DNA of 64,000 nucleotides from Rhizomys pruinosus. Its lineage: Eukaryota > Chordata > Mammalia > Rodentia > Spalacidae. Shown here piece after piece: positions 1 through 9,700 of the stretch. A program made the translations under genes and the position numbers. The stretch covers positions 5,203,777 to 5,267,776 of the forward strand of contig VZQC01005680.1 in NCBI GenBank assembly GCA_009823505.1, given 5' to 3'. Below the pieces are notes generated by a model. It did not search any database. It was not told the DNA's origin and was given only the letters and a program-made list of their open reading frames with translations. Numbering within the stretch: position 1 is the first letter of the stretch; every line of letters begins with the position of its first letter.

Positions 1-151
1 TATATATATATATATATATATTTACATATATTAAGCAGATACTTATGTTGTTCCCTTTTGAATGTGTCTAAAATTTAAAGTCCAGAGATGGGTAGTTCCC
101 TGTGTAGGACTTATTCAGAGTACCAGGTATGAGGCTCTTAAAAAAAGCAGT

Positions 152-312
152 TTGAGGCTGGTGTGGTGGCAAACACCTTTGATCCTAGCACTTGGGAAGC
201 AGAGGCAGGTGGATCTCTGTGAATTCAAGGTCAGCCTGGTCTACAGAGTGAGTTCTGGGAAAGCTGGGGCTACAGGGAGACCCTGTCTCAAAAAGACAAA
301 AAAAAAGAGGGG
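152..312 (+). mobile_element. B1 SINE
   Basis: ggctggtgtggtggc...gagaccctgtctcaaaaaga, A-rich end. Confidence 0.95.
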
Positions 313-1220
313 GGTAGGGAAAAAAAGCAGTTTGAAGATGATGATACCTGTACCATCAAGTGACTCAACCTATAACCAATGTCCTGACAAAAACCAAAAG
401 CTGCCCACCAAAGACAGTTTCTCCTCATTTAATCTTACGTGAATGTGGGGACTGTCTTTGACTTCCTCACTCCAACCCAGCTATTCATTAACTTTGTAGA
501 ATAATCTTGCCAGTGAAAACTAAACAGTGACAGATTGCATTGGGTTTTTATCTGTTCCTAGGAATCTCAGGTTGTTTTGTTGGTAGGGCTGAAGTAGCCA
601 CTTTCAAACTGGTATGCCAGCATGCAGAATTATCTTGCTGATTTCAAACAACAAATAACAGAGTTAAGGCTACACCTGGGGCTCAGTCATCTGCATTCAG
701 AAGGACGATGGAGATTCCTTCTGAGAAGAAAATGAGATCAACCAAATGGAAGGGCCATTTAGATTAAGAATACAAGAAGCATATTAACATCCAATATTTG
801 GGCTCAGCAGAGGTGCTTTTTTGTTTTTTGTGTTTTTTTTATTTTTTGATGTCAGAGACAGGGTCTCATGTGGCACAATCTGTCCTAAAGTCCCTCTACC
901 TGCTGCCACACCTACATGAGCAGAGTTGTTCTGAAGCTGGGAGAGCTGAAGGCCTTCTCAATTTGACTGGAACTGAGGATTTCCTAAGATTCCCTATTTC
1001 AGTCCTATAAATGGCAAACCCAGCATAAACCTGAGCATTTGATCACCTTAGAAGAGCATGAAGTAAAGAAGCAAAGAAATCAGATTCATCGTGGATGTGT
1101 TTGGACTTAGTTTGAATTGATAGATAATGATGTCCAGAAATATCTGTGAGTCTGAATGGAAAAGGATAAGGCCCTCTGAATGTCACATTTGAAAGGAGGA
1201 ACAGCATTTGCAATCCAACG
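313..1220. other. Unplaced sequence
   Basis: AT-rich DNA with no recognised repeat, exon or RNA gene. Confidence 0.5.
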
Positions 1221-1343
1221 TAGCTATGAGTGATCTCCACTAATAACATTCAATTAGCAGTTATGTATGTAGCATGTAGCAGGGTAGCTATGAGTGAGCT
1301 CCAGTAATAACATTCAATTAGCAGTTATGTATGTAGCATGTAG
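1221..1343 (+). repeat. 64-bp tandem duplication
   Basis: 'tagctatgagtga' starts at 1,221 and 1,285. The two copies differ at a few bases, and both run through ttcaattagcagttatgtat and gtagcatgtag. Confidence 0.9.
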
Positions 1344-1436
1344 TTCTAGCTTCTGTGGGCACTACTAAGGAAGTCAGAGGCAATCCCCATATTCAAGGAA
1401 ATGCTGAACAATTTGTCTACTCAATGTCTTTTTTTG

Positions 1437-1674
1437 TTTATTTATTTTTTATGTGTATGAATGTACTGTCTGCATGTAGGTTTGTGCACCTGTATCATGC
1501 AATGCCATGGAGGTCAGAAGAGGGCGTCAAATTCCCCTGGAACCTGAAAAAAAAATTCCCCTGGAACTGGAGCCAAAGATGGTTCTCAGCTGCCATGTGG
1601 GTGCTGGGGATCGAACACCGGTCCTCTGCAAGAGCAGTCGGTGCTCTTAAACACTAGGCCATCTCTCCAGCCCC
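1437..1674 (-). mobile_element. B2 SINE
   Basis: Minus orientation: tatgaatgtactgtctgcat ... ccatctctccagcccc; a short internal duplication near 1,535-1,565 (attcccctggaac). Confidence 0.95.
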
Positions 1675-1899
1675 TCAATGTCCTCTTTTTAGCAACACAC
1701 CACACGCCAAAACAATCCCCCTTCCTGATTTCCCTATTTAGAAATCACCATTTTTCTGATTTCCCAGGTTCAAATCCATGGGTGACATTATTCAAAACTT
1801 GTTATTCTTCACCTCAGAAATACCCATCTAATGACCAAGGCCTATTGCAGTGTCTATAAAATGCATCCCTTAAGTCACAGTTCTATTAAGAGATTGTCG

Positions 1900-2062
1900 G
1901 CCAGGCATGGGGGCGCATGCCTTTAATCCTAGCACTTGGGGGGCAGAGGCAGGTGGATCTTTGTGAGTTCAAGGCCAGCCTGGTCTACAATAGTGAGTTC
2001 CAGGACAGCCGGAGCTACAGGGAGACCCTGTCTCATAAAAGACCAAAAAAAAAAAAAAAAAA
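1900..2062 (+). mobile_element. B1 SINE
   Basis: ggccaggcatgggggcgcat ... gagaccctgtctcataaaag with A tail. Confidence 0.95.
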
Positions 2063-2592
2063 GAGATTGTCACATATCCCCGGAACTTTCACTACCATTT
2101 GTAACTGCCCTAATCCTGATCCTCTCATTTTCCTCTCCTCCCTCACACCACTCTCCACTTTCCTACATTTTCTTCAGTCCCAGATCATTACACAAACTAG
2201 ACTTCAGCTGAGAAAGCCACATGTCCTGTGCCAACATCCTCTCTCTAAAACTCGCCCAGACTCCAAACCTCTATCTAGTCTTTTCTCCTACAAGAACCTT
2301 CCTGGAGGCCTGCCAGTCCCCTGTGATGGCTCCTACTTCAGAATTCTGCAGTTCTTCAAAACTCTTTTATGTTTTCCCCCAAGAAAACCTGTGAGATCCT
2401 AAAAGGTAAATTCTCTGCCCTTATACACCCTCAGCACCTCAAACATCTTAATGCACAAGTAGTACATATGAAGTACACTTATTCAAATATGAAGCTGAAA
2501 AGTACAAACAATACCCTTGGGAAAGGGTATATGAAGGTAGATGACATTGTTCTCCCTTTGTCCCTGTCTATACCGTTAGAATGTTTTACCTT
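2063..2592. other. Unplaced sequence
   Basis: C- and T-rich in its first half ('ccctcacaccactctccact'); no gene recognised, open frames carry no known motif. Confidence 0.5.
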
Positions 2593-2605
2593 AATAGCAC
2601 ATTTT

Positions 2606-2826
2606 TCAACAACAACAACAGAAAGGACTGCATCAAAGAACTGACTGAAACAGTGAACTTCTGCTCAAAACAGTCAACTTCCACATGGAGAATATTGAGA
2701 AAGACTGAGAAAGAGATGAAAAGCATGTTTGGCAGAATGCATGAGCTCTGGTGGGGTGGGGGGATAGGGTGGGGGACATGGGTCTAGATTTGATAAAAAA
2801 ATGTATAAAAATAAATAAACTTTAAA
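2606..2826 (+). mobile_element. 5'-truncated L1, 3' UTR only
   Basis: 221 bp matching the 3' UTR of the longer L1s in this window (compare 14,930-15,150 and 50,385-50,620), with a G-rich tract near 2,753-2,776 and A-rich end. Flanked by 'aatagcacatttt' at 2,593-2,605 and 2,827-2,839. Confidence 0.9.
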
Positions 2827-2839
2827 AATAGCACATTTT

Positions 2840-3098
2840 GGGGGGCTGGAGAGATAGCCTAGCGGTTAAGAGCACCGACTGCTCTTGCAGAGGACCCGGG
2901 TTCGATCCCCAGCACCCACATGGTGGCTGAGAACCGTCTGTAACTCCAATTCCAGGAGAACTCCAGTTCCAGGGGAAACCGACGCCCTCTTCTGACCCCC
3001 GTGGCATTTCATGACACGGGTGCACAAACCTACATGCAGACAGTACATTCATACACATAGAAAATAAATAAAATTTTAAAAAAATAAATAAAAATAAA
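2840..3098 (+). mobile_element. B2 SINE
   Basis: Starts ggggggctggagagatagcc, A-rich end; flanked by aatagcacatttt at 2,827-2,839 and 3,099-3,111. Confidence 0.95.
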
Positions 3099-3164
3099 AA
3101 TAGCACATTTTATTGCCATGTTATCTTGACAGAGTATTCATGGAATTTTTTTTTGTCTTTTATT

Positions 3165-3320
3165 CATCCATTTAGCAAACATTTAAGTGAGCAGCTATTA
3201 AACACCAAGTACCATTCTAGATGATGGGGTTACAGCACTGAACAAATCCAGCAAAGTTCCTGTCTTCATGGGTCTTATATTCTCATTGGGGAAGAATGAA
3301 AATAAACGTGTAAGTGTTAA
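3165..3320. repeat. Ancient interspersed repeat (L2-like)
   Basis: 'aacaccaagtaccattctag' and 'cttcatgggtcttatattct' resemble the conserved mammalian L2-type core. Heavily diverged. Confidence 0.4.
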
Positions 3321-3604
3321 TAACCAATAAAGGAAAAGCGAAGCAGGCTACATGGCTACAAAGTGTGGTGTAGTTTTGCTATTTTTGTAAAAGGAAGGTG
3401 TTGATCAAAGTAAAAAGTATGGTGTCTTCAGCAATAGGCACTTACCCTCCAGTTCTAGTAAGCAACCAATAGCGTGTATACATGTATGTGTTATATATGT
3501 GTATTCACATCTGTGAGGGGGGCATACATTTGTGTGCAAGTCCACCCCCTACAACTCCTTGCATGTCTTCTTCCACATCCCCTTCTCAAATACATGTCCA
3601 CTTC

Positions 3605-3606
<2 letters not shown>

Positions 3607-3648
<42 letters not shown>

Positions 3649-3662
3649 AACACACACCCACA
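3607..3662 (+). repeat. (CA)n microsatellite
   Basis: About 18 uninterrupted CA units, then cacaaacac variants. Confidence 0.97.
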
Positions 3663-3690
3663 AAGCCTACTGACTCCAATTAGCATTACA

Positions 3691-3912
3691 AAGGGCTGGA
3701 GAGATGGCTCAGCGGTTAAGAGCATCAACTACTCTTGCAGAGGACCCGGGTTTGATTCCCAGCATCCACATGGCGGCTAAGAACCGTCTTGAACTCCAGT
3801 TCCAGGGGAATCTGATGCCCTCTTCTGACCTCCACGGCATTGCACGACATGGGTGCACCAACCTACATGCAGACAGTATACTCATACACATAAAAAAATT
3901 AAAAAAAAAAAG
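3691..3912 (+). mobile_element. B2 SINE
   Basis: gggctggagagatggctcag ... cagacagtatactcatacac, A tail. Confidence 0.95.
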
Positions 3913-3924
3913 CATTACCCTTAT

Positions 3925-4270
3925 GTATGTGGGTTTAGGGCTGACCACTGGGCATGGACAACCTGACATGGGGCTTGTCCTTGAAGAAAACTGACTCTTG
4001 TTCCCTCAGCAGCCTTGACTGCCTGTGGCTGCTCGACTAGGGGTGGGGCCTTGTGAGCCCTTCCCCCATCTCTACTGGAATGTTGACTGCTGTGATCTTG
4101 TGCAGGTCTTATGCAGGCAACCATAGCTATTAACAGTTCATGGATGCGATATCCCTGTCATGTCCAGAAAACACTATTTGGCAGCAGTCCTCCTAGTCCT
4201 CTAGCTCTTACGATCTTCCCACCCCCTCTTCTGTTCCTTGAGTCTTGGGTTGTGGGTGTTGTTTTTGTTG
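3925..4270 (-). mobile_element. Old L1 3' UTR fragment (Lx-like)
   Basis: In minus orientation this resembles the 3' UTR of older rodent L1 (Lx-type), e.g. the 'gaccttgtgagccctt' and 'ttgtgcaggtcttatgcaggc' region on the plus strand. No coding part. Confidence 0.55.
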
Positions 4271-4398
4271 TTTGTTTTTATCAGGAATGGTAGTAGAGGA
4301 GAAGCCTCACTAGAGCCTGGAAGCACATGCAGGCCCCTAGAAGTGAAGTTCTGGAACAGTAGTCAGGATAAGCCACACTTGGCTTCTTATGGAGCCTA

Positions 4399-4400
4399 AG

Positions 4401-4435
<35 letters not shown>

Positions 4436-4446
4436 CATATACACAC
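4399..4446 (+). repeat. (CA)n microsatellite
   Basis: acacacac run passing into atatatacatatacacac. Confidence 0.95.
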
Positions 4447-4564
4447 ATTAAAAAAACTGCAGATACTAAGTAAGAAGCCAAAAATATTTAGCCTGGCCTA
4501 CCTAGGACCCCAGAGTTCCTCTGGTCCATGTTCAAAACAGCAGCTAAGATGCAACACAGTTAGA

Positions 4565-4742
4565 GCAATCCTCCAGTGCTGAACTGGATCTTTTCCCTGA
4601 GAGAAAGATGCAGGACAGTTATGGCAGAGTGCATGATCTGGGTTGGGGTTGGGGGAAGGGAAAGGGGAATATGTCTAAATTGAACTGAGAAATGATATCT
4701 GAAATACACAAAACATCAATAAAAGCATTAAAAAAAAAAAAA
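4565..4742 (+). mobile_element. Older L1 3' end, poly(A)-tailed
   Basis: Contains 'gatgcaggacagttatggca', a G-rich tract and 'cacaaaacatcaataaaagc' before an A run. The same module ends at ~18,290, and a related version lies inverted beside L1 ORF2 at 53,815, which supports an L1 origin. Confidence 0.6.
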
Positions 4743-5084
4743 GACGCCCTTCCTATACTGCTTTACTCGTGTATAGTGCCCTCTGGTGGGTCTTCTGGTC
4801 CCTGGCATCTCAGTGCCTCAGGCCAGCAGAGCTGGTATTTCCCAACAAGTAGGCACCTTTGTAGTATGACAACCTTATGCTTCATGGCCAGTTGTCACTA
4901 CCAAGAAGCAATAGAATCATGACCCACTTTTTCCTGTTAATCTTTTAACCTTGTGTCTTGGTTTTCTATTACTGCTGTAACAATTTATCACAAAGTTAAT
5001 GTCTTAAAATGACAAATGCATTTTTCCAGTTTTTTTCTTTTTTTTGTTCTTGGTATCTATGTATTTTTACTTTATTATTGGTCT

Positions 5085-5345
5085 TAGTATCTATTTATTT
5101 TGTATTTGTATGTATGTGGTATATTAGTGTATATATGTATGTCCATGTATATGCATGTGTGTGTGGATACCAGAAGTTGATGTCAAGTAGCTTCCTTCAT
5201 CACTGTCTATTATTTTTTAGACATGATCTCTCACTGAACCTCAAGCTTGTGAATTTGGCTAACTTGGCTGTCTAGCAATCCCGAGGAATCTTCTACCTCT
5301 ACCTTCCCAGTGCTGAGATTACAAGCAAGTGTATCCATGCCAGGC
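5085..5345 (-). repeat. Old rodent SINE-like sequence
   Basis: Plus strand reads 'ccagtgctgagattacaagc' and 'gacatgatctctcactgaac', as in diverged rodent SINEs. A related copy is at 36,440-36,880. Confidence 0.45.
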
Positions 5346-5367
5346 TTTTTTTTTTTTTTTTTTTTTT

Positions 5368-5965
5368 CTTTCACAAAGCTATTTTAATTTGATATAACTT
5401 TTCTTATTACCGGGTAGACAGGTTATATGACCTGTTTCTTAAAATAGTTTTCTTGTTCTCTATGCAACTTAACCATAAAAGAATGCTATTACTCCAAGGT
5501 AATAAAGAAGACATCTATGAACCTAAAAGCGGGAGAAACTCTAATGGCATTCAGAGGGTCAGTCCCACATACCTCTTTCAAGGGACATCTTGTACCAGTT
5601 TTTACTTTTCCTCTTGCTTTTAAATTGTAAGCCAAAGCTTTACTGCTATGTTTATGTTGCTGCTGCTTTGGAGTCCTGAGCATCTCTGTCATAGCTAGGC
5701 CTCCCACATACTTCTCCACTGGTAGAAGTTAATGTAAGAGGGATCTAGCAGTTCGTTTTGGGAGCAGTATTGGTGTGCATTTGCCGCTATTCCATTCATA
5801 GCTGCCATGCACTTCTGTTGGGAAGTCATTTTTACTGACTCAAAGTTGACAGACATATTTCAGAGAATACTGATGCCTTATTAGGTATTTCCCTCTGGTC
5901 TCATCCACTTTGTCCAGAATGTAATCAAATTTAGAGTTTGTTGTGGGAAAATGGTATTTTTTTTT
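5368..5965 (-). pseudogene. Candidate processed pseudogene, parent not recognised
   Basis: On the plus strand a run of T (about 5,346-5,367) borders this segment, i.e. a poly(A) tail in minus orientation. An ATTAAA polyadenylation signal lies in the minus sense about 17 nt before it (within 5,384-5,394). Minus-strand reading shows protein-like stretches in shifted frames: YILDKVDETRGKYLI near 5,920, and EKYVGGLAMTEMLRTPKQQQ near 5,710 continuing to 5,489. The frames are broken by stops at least twice. I cannot name the parent, and it may be chance. Confidence 0.35.
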
Positions 5966-6854
5966 TTTTTAGCATGTAGAGCAAATCCTCCCTCCTTCAC
6001 TTTTCATTAACACAAAATACCTTGGCAGCCATCTTTGACCCCCAGTATTAACAGGTGGCTGTTGGCTTTTATGACCTCCCATGATAGAACCTGCCTTTAA
6101 ATTTTAGGGCCTCTAAACTTGGACATACATAAAAACTACATTTCTTAGAAAAACAAGACTATTATACCCAGTTTCACTTCTTTATCTCATTCTTTTTCTT
6201 ACCAAGTTCTCTAGAAAAAAACAACCTTAAAAAACTAACATTTTACTTTCTTGAATATGATTGGCATTAAATCTAGCATTTCAGGGCTCATGATAGAGGT
6301 CTGTAGTAGTCGTGACTGCTTGCATTCTCAAGACCTTCTGTATGATCTCCAGCTCTGGCAGGATAAAACATTTCATACTTTACAAAATAGTATAAATACC
6401 AGGAAAAAAAGTAAAGGGTGTTTCAGTGACCCTGAAGATCTAGGTGTCATCTGATTTCTCTATGTATTATACATAACCTTTATTCATTAAAGTTACCATT
6501 ACTACTAAAATTCAACCAATAACTGATGTCAGTTTTTTTAAAAGAAGTTTCTTCCATCTTTATTTGAACAATTTTCTAATATTTTTCCCTTTCTAAAATG
6601 AGGTTTTTTTTCCACCTGTAAGCTCATATAACATCATTGCTTCTATTGTTTGGAGTATGATTTGCCAAGTATGTCCCTTGTCCCTAAACTAAAAAGAAAA
6701 CATTTACTTAGAAAAAAACTTTAAATGAATTGTTTCCTTTATAATAATCAATGGTAACAATTTATTGACCCTTGGTGGATTGAATGTTACATTATTTCTA
6801 TTGAAGAATTTTTTCTGAACTAATCTGGCTTTTAGTACTTTAAAAGCAGTCTGT
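5966..6854. other. Unplaced AT-rich sequence
   Basis: No recognised coding or repeat content on either strand. Confidence 0.5.
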
Positions 6855-7003
6855 GGCCGGGCGTGATGGTGCACGCCTTTAATCCTAGCACTTGGGAGGC
6901 AGAGACAGGGGGATCTTTGTGAGTTCAAGGTCAGCCTGGTCTACAAGGCGAGTTCCAGGACAGCTGGGGCTACAGGGAGACCCTGTCTTGAAAAGACCAA
7001 AAA
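6855..7003 (+). mobile_element. B1 SINE
   Basis: ggccgggcgtgatggtgcac ... gaccctgtcttgaaaagacc. Confidence 0.95.
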
Positions 7004-7034
7004 AAATTTCTAGATTCTAGGGATTAGAACATGG

Positions 7035-7200
7035 ACACCAGCCAAGTATGTTGACACACACCTCATTAGTTTGAGGCTAGCCTGAGCTACATAGTGAGAC
7101 CTGGCCTCAAAAAATCAAGGGCTGGTGATGCAGTCTAGCAATCAAGCACTTACCTAGCTTGTACCAGGCCCTGACTTCAATTCCCAGAATTATATACATG
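7035..7200 (+). repeat. Old B1 fragment and old SINE
   Basis: 'gaggctagcctgagctacat' and 'gtgagacctggcctcaaaaa' match a diverged B1, then 'aagggctggtgatgcagtct' starts a second old SINE. Confidence 0.5.
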
Positions 7201-7574
7201 ACAAAAATAGCATAGTCATCAGTGGGAATCTTTATTCAGGCTACCACATGGAGGATTCTGCAACAAAAAGTAACAACAATATCATTAGACCTGGAGCAAG
7301 GAGAACTGCATTCCATTTCCAGATCTGCCACCCCTACCTAGTTGAGTAACATTGGGTAGGTCTTGTCACCACCCCAAGCATCACCTCCTTCACTTGTTAA
7401 TGGGGATGTTAATAGTCCCTCATTCATAATGTTTTCACTGAATGTATGAAAAACTCTTTCATAGCAGAGCAACTCACACAGGGTAGGCAGGCAATAAATA
7501 TGCTGGTATGGTAGATACTGGCGTGGGGAGACGTGGGCTGAGAAAGATAGAACAATAGTTAAGACAAAAAGTAA

Positions 7575-7905
7575 TAAGATGCTTGTTACAGTTTGAATAT
7601 AAAATGTTCCCCCACAAGCGTGTATGTTTTAACACTTGGACCCCAGTTGATGGTGCTATTTTGAGAAAGTATGGAACACTTAGGAGATGGAGCTTAGCTA
7701 GGGGAGTGGATAATGAGTGACAGACCTTTAGGGCTATAGCTCACCTTCACTTCCAGCCCAAGCCTCTCAACTTTCTGGCCTACCAAGAGCAAGCCATTTC
7801 CTATTCCTGCCAGGACAGAGCCACTGGCCACCACTATGGACTGTATCCCTTCAAACTGTGGGCCAGAAGAAATCCTCTGTCCCTATGTTGCTTCTTGTCA
7901 AGTAT
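7575..7905 (+). repeat. Old hAT-like DNA repeat
   Basis: 'acagtttgaatataaaatgt', 'cttggaccccagttgatggt' and 'ttcaaactgtgggccagaag' resemble a common rodent non-autonomous DNA repeat. Family name uncertain. Confidence 0.4.
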
Positions 7906-8215
7906 TGATCACAATGATGAGGATAGTAGCGAATATAGTGCTTAACAATAGAAGCAATAACAAGAATGTTTAGCGGGATTAGGAAGGTATATGGTATACA
8001 AAATCCAGATTTGTGTGTTCCTTTGGGCCTGGGAAGGGAGGAGGATGTTCGTTTTCCAAGATCACTGGGCTTCATAAAAGAATGGCTTCTGCTTATTCTA
8101 AGCCCAGCCAACTTTGTTGGAAATCTAAAACATAAAAGTGATCCTTTAGTTTGATGGTCAGAGGCAGTAGGATGTACCAAGGCACAGAGACACAAACTGG
8201 TAAGAAAGGGGGATG

Positions 8216-8612
8216 TCCTAGTTTGTCTTCCATTGCTGTGACAAAACACTCTGACCAACACCAACTTGGGGAGGAAAGGGTTTATTCAACTTACATCTCC
8301 TGGGCCATAGTTCATCACTTAGGGAGCCCAAGACAGGAACTCAGGGCAGGAACCTGGAGGCAGGAGCTGAAGCACAGGCCATATTCACCGGCTTGCTCGC
8401 TCTGGCTCATGCCCAGCCTGCCTTCTTATACCATACATAACTACCTGCCCAGGTGGCACCACTCACTGTGGGCTGGGCCCTTCCACACTGTTCGACCATC
8501 AAGACAATACTCCACAGATATGGCCACAGGCCAATCCAATGGAGCCAGTTCCCCAGTTGAGGCTCCCTCAACCCAGGCATGTCAAGTTGACACTAAAGCT
8601 ATCCAGCACAGG
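8216..8612 (-). repeat. ~400-bp hAT-like interspersed repeat
   Basis: Minus orientation: tcctagtttgtcttccattg ... gctatccagcacag. Six copies of this family occur in the window (8.2, 8.75, 33.7, 38.3, 51.1 and 54.97 kb). Ends are CTGT-like and there is no poly(A) tail, so a DNA transposon origin is likely. Confidence 0.65.
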
Positions 8613-8756
8613 GGACAAGATTTAGACTCTGTGGTTGATGTGAGAAAGGACAAACTCTAGATAGCTGTCCACAGGTCCCATGCAAGTTGCTGTCCTGTTT
8701 ACAGTTATGCAACACTTTCTGGTTACAAGCTTAATTATAACCTTGGGCAAATTAAT

Positions 8757-9140
8757 TGTTTTACTTTTCTTCCCATCACTTTGATAAAACACTCTAACCA
8801 AAAACAACTAAGGGAAGGAAAAGGTTTATTTCACCTTGCACTTCCAAGGCACAATCCATCACTGAGGGATGTCAGGACAGGAACTCAGAGCACATACCTG
8901 GAGGCAGGAACTGAAGCACAGACCACAGAACACTGCTTACTGGCTTGCTCCTCTGGCCTGTGCTCAGCCTGTTTCCTTATACAACCAAGGACCACCTGTC
9001 CAGAGGTGGCACAACCCACAGTGGCCTGGACCCTCCCGTATCACTTATCAAGAAAATGCCTCGAAGACATGCCCACTGGCCAATCCAATAAATTGCCCAG
9101 TTGAGGTTCTCTTTCCAGATGTATCAAGTTAACAACTGAA
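8757..9140 (-). repeat. ~400-bp hAT-like interspersed repeat
   Basis: More diverged copy of the family at 8,216, same orientation, 145 bp further on. Confidence 0.6.
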
Positions 9141-9390
9141 GGCAATCATGATATGTCACGCTCTCTGTGTGCTTCAGTTTCCTCATCTATGCTTTAAGTA
9201 CTAATGGTACTACCTTGTAGACATGTTTTAAAGATAAAATGAAAAGTCTTTGTTGTATATTTAGCACAGAATCTGACACTAAAGGTCCCACAAATGCTAA
9301 CCAATCTCATCATTGCTACAAAACAGCTTAAATACCAGTCTAAGGCTATTTCATCAATATGCCTCTTATTCAAAAAAAAAAAAAAGACTA

Positions 9391-9700
9391 GGAGATCTCC
9401 TGAGCCCAGCGGCAGGAAGAGGGGGAGACAGGCAGGAACTGGGTGTCTTGGCGAGCTGATTGTTGATCCTTTGGTCCTGCTGTCTTTGTTTGATTGGCCT
9501 TTGTGGCTGTGAGGTTGGAGTTATCCTCCCAGCTGGGATTAAAGGTGTGGTCTTTGGCTTGATTAGATATAGTGGCTGTGGGGGCGGAGTTATCCTCCCA
9601 GCCGGTATTAAAGGCACGCTTGTGTGACTCTTGAGATTTGAGATCTCTATCTCTTGAGCCCAGCGGCCGGTGCCGGGGCGCGGGCTGAGAGCCCCCCACC
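9391..9700 (+). promoter_or_regulatory. L1 5' UTR with monomer-like repeats
   Basis: 'gagatctc..tgagcccagcgg' occurs at 9,392 and again near 9,640. Between these, 'gagttatcctcccagc' occurs twice (~9,519 and ~9,587). Such monomers carry promoter activity in rodent L1s. Confidence 0.65.

Noticed and set aside
2840..3098. tRNA gene
   Set aside because: B2 heads derive from tRNA and keep A/B-box-like words (e.g. ggttcgatccc), but the sequence continues as a B2 body and A-rich tail. The same applies to all other B2 copies.
3474..3683. Several overlapping open frames with His-Thr repeats
   Set aside because: Translations of the (CA)n microsatellite.
8151..8660. 169-codon open frame
   Set aside because: It runs through the hAT-like repeat; similar frames appear in its other copies.
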